Of a stretch of 64,000 nucleotides of DNA, positions 62,742 to 64,000 are shown piece by piece. The notes under the pieces were generated by a model. It did not search any database, had not been told where the DNA came from, and worked only from the letters and a program-made list of their open reading frames with translations. Both the position numbers and the translations under genes were made by a program. The first letter of the stretch is position 1; each line of letters starts with the position of its first letter. The DNA comes from Loktanella sp. DSM 29012 (GTDB lineage: Bacteria; Pseudomonadota; Alphaproteobacteria; Rhodobacterales; Rhodobacteraceae), in NCBI RefSeq assembly GCF_900110705.1, contig NZ_FOEJ01000005.1:62001-126000 (forward strand), written 5' to 3'.

Positions 62742-62831
62742 TGGCGGAGGCTCAGGGATTCGAACCCTGGGAGGACTTTCACCCTCGTCGGTTTTCAAGA
62801 CCGGTGCATTCGACCACTCTGCCAAGCCTCC
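62742..62831 (-). tRNA. tRNA-Ser (anticodon UGA)
   Basis: The minus strand reads GGAGGCTTGGCAGAGTGG and continues as a class II tRNA. The acceptor arms GGAGGCT and AGCCTCC pair over 7 bases, the anticodon loop CTTGAAA gives UGA, a long variable arm follows (GAGGGTGAAAGTCCTC), and the T loop GGTTCGAATCC is standard. CCA is encoded (62744-62742). Length is 90 bases. An integrase remnant begins about 140 bases from its 3' end. Confidence 0.96.
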
Positions 62832-63054
62832 GCGCAGGCACCTCATAATCCGGCCAAGACGTCAGGACAAGCCACTTCACACTCTGGGGAATTCCGCCGA
62901 GACCGCACCTGCTTTGGCTTTCTTTCACGGCGCAGTGACGCTAGACTCCGCTCAGGATTTCGGGGGGTTGCTTCGGTCACGCCCCATACAATGACGCATC
63001 AGCGCAAGTGCCGTGCAAAACGGCCACGGTGCGACCTGCAAGAGAGGGCGAGCA

Positions 63055-63888
63055 ATGGCATTTGAATTCCGGCGTGTTTCCAGACCTGCAATCTGGCTGG
63101 CAATGACAGTCAGTGCGGTCGCACTGGCGGCATGCGAAAACCTGCCCAGTTTCGGTGCCGCGGCCGATGACGGGGCTGCCGCGCCCATCGTGACGCCGGC
63201 GGACGCCGCCAATGCCCGCGACATCGAAGCGCCCGAGGTTTTCAACCTGACCGAGGCCGGATTGTGGGACGGACGGCCTTCGCTGGGTGGCGTCTGGGTC
63301 GCGCATCCCTCCGTGACCGACCCCGAACGCGTGATCATCCGCAACACTTCCAACGGGCGTTTCGTGATCGGTGCCCTGTTCCGGCGTGAACGTGAAAATC
63401 CCGGGCCAGCGCTGCAGGTGTCGTCAGATGCGGCCGAAGAGCTGGGCATGCTGGCTGGCAGCCCGGCGCAGTTGAACGTCATCGCCCTGCGCCGCGAAGA
63501 GGCACCTGCCCCCACCGAAACAGCGATCACCGATTTTGACGCGCCAGAGGTGATCGCCGCCGAACCACTGGATGACGCCCCCGCCGCGGTCGCAGCGGCG
63601 ACACCGGACGCCGTGGCCCCTGCCCCCGTGGTACAACCCGCCGCGACCTCTACGCTGGACAAACCGTTCATCCAGATAGGCATTTTCAGCATCGAGGAAA
63701 ACGCCAACAATACCGCGACCGCACTGCGCGGCGACGGGCTTTCGGCAAACGTCATCGCACAGGAAAGCCAGACCAAGACGTTCTACCGTGTCACCGTCGG
63801 GCCCGCGCCCACGGCCGCCGACCGCAGCGCCGTTCTGGACAAGGTCAAGGCGCTGGGTTTCAACGATGCCTATGCCGTGACGAACTGA
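63055..63888 (+). CDS. SPOR domain lipoprotein
   Basis: Envelope protein of 277 residues. It begins MAFEFRRVSRPAIWLAMTVS and reaches a lipobox ALAAC (Cys at about 29). The middle is proline- and alanine-rich. The last 75 residues form a SPOR domain (KPFIQIGIFSIEENANNTATALR, in parts, and YRVTVGPAPTAADRSAVLDKVK), which binds peptidoglycan glycans. ATG 63055 follows AGAGGGCGA; an upstream start at 63013 would spoil the signal. It is 18 bases before a probable carboxypeptidase gene, as in many rhodobacters. Confidence 0.9.
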   Translation: MAFEFRRVSRPAIWLAMTVSAVALAACENLPSFGAAADDGAAAPIVTPADAANARDIEAPEVFNLTEAGLWDGRPSLGGVWVAHPSVTDPERVIIRNTSNGRFVIGALFRRERENPGPALQVSSDAAEELGMLAGSPAQLNVIALRREEAPAPTETAITDFDAPEVIAAEPLDDAPAAVAAATPDAVAPAPVVQPAATSTLDKPFIQIGIFSIEENANNTATALRGDGLSANVIAQESQTKTFYRVTVGPAPTAADRSAVLDKVKALGFNDAYAVTN

Positions 63889-63906
63889 TACCAAAAGGAT
63901 TTCACC

Positions 63907-64000
63907 ATGACTCAAGCCCTGCGTATCGCAGCACTCGCACTCTCACTGCTGGGCAGCACTGCCATGGCACAGCAGTTCGAGACAAGCGCGGGTTCGGGGT
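63907..64000 (+). CDS. Probable D-alanyl-D-alanine carboxypeptidase (partial, runs off right edge)
   Basis: The first 31 codons of a gene that leaves the window. They encode a signal peptide (MTQALRIAALALSLLGSTAMA) and QQFETSAGSG, similar to the mature start of DacA-type carboxypeptidases that follow SPOR lipoproteins in rhodobacters. AAAAGGATTTCACC precedes the ATG. The product name relies on this context, as no catalytic motif is inside the window. Confidence 0.6.
   Translation, partial: MTQALRIAALALSLLGSTAMAQQFETSAGSG

Noticed and set aside
1-64000. CRISPR arrays, rRNA genes, insertion sequences or a prophage
   Set aside because: No regularly spaced repeats, rRNA sequence, transposase or phage structural genes were recognised; the only mobile trace is the integrase fragment at 62304-62603.

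Overview
The window is GC-rich, densely coded DNA with short intergenic gaps and many ATGA or TGATG start/stop overlaps. The gene content points to an alphaproteobacterium of the Rhodobacteraceae (marine roseobacter type): ECF sigma factor with NrsF anti-sigma, a DmdA-like/methanethiol-oxidase locus, a Tat-exported NrtA-type binding protein, a SulP/YeeE/persulfide-dioxygenase sulfur locus and a SPOR lipoprotein upstream of a probable carboxypeptidase. The taxon is inferred from content, not from a marker gene.

Layout. (1) 1-11984, minus strand: inorganic sulfur/oxyanion region. In order of transcription it holds a periplasmic tandem rhodanese, a full-length YeeE/YedE, a tiny secreted protein, a Crp/Fnr regulator, a DUF2892 membrane protein, a split YeeE/YedE pair, two ETHE1-like metallo-hydrolases, a phosphatase-fold sulfurtransferase fused to sulfide:quinone oxidoreductase, a SulP permease and a PhnD/C/E-like (selenate-type) ABC transporter running off the left edge. 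Together they could import thiosulfate or sulfane sulfur and oxidise sulfide through persulfide. (2) 12201-18715: an NrsF/ECF sigma pair divergent from a bufferin-type RiPP cluster (DUF2282 precursor, DUF692 MNIO enzyme, DUF2063 partner, DoxX), followed by an aldehyde dehydrogenase, a GST and an NAD(P)-binding protein. Matching GTAACG-N16-CGAA elements face both ways. (3) 18794-24944: cyanate uptake and breakdown operon (binding protein, permease, ATPase, cyanase, DUF1348) divergent from a PAS-AAA-Fis regulator, with two palindromes between them. (4) 25097-30217: fused membrane/spermidine-synthase-like protein, then proB divergent from proC-proA.

(5) 30384-42807: hemicellulose oligosaccharide locus (two sugar isomerase-like TIM barrels, GH43, Gfo/Idh/MocA, GH2 beta-mannosidase, sugar ABC importer) with a divergent LacI regulator and a perfect 16-bp operator. 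(6) 43116-53763: L,D-transpeptidase, small lipoprotein, ribbon-helix-helix protein with a PHB-depolymerase-type esterase, C45 acyltransferase-like peptidase, S9A oligopeptidase, iron alcohol dehydrogenase and a UvrA paralogue. (7) 54222-56634: SDR, an SDR with its catalytic middle deleted, and a divergent AraC regulator. (8) 57012-62603: Lrp regulator, DmdA-like demethylase, OsmC, ECHDC3-like crotonase and DmdB-like CoA ligase. These are followed by a broken methanethiol oxidase gene fused tail to tail with an integrase remnant beside tRNA-Ser(UGA). (9) 63055-64000: SPOR lipoprotein and the start of a probable D-Ala-D-Ala carboxypeptidase.

The most notable items are the bufferin cluster with its paired sigma promoters, the mtoX/integrase deletion scar next to a DMSP-type operon, and a bacterial enhancer-binding protein lacking the GAFTGA threonine. 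All family calls are from reading the translations; no database search was run.
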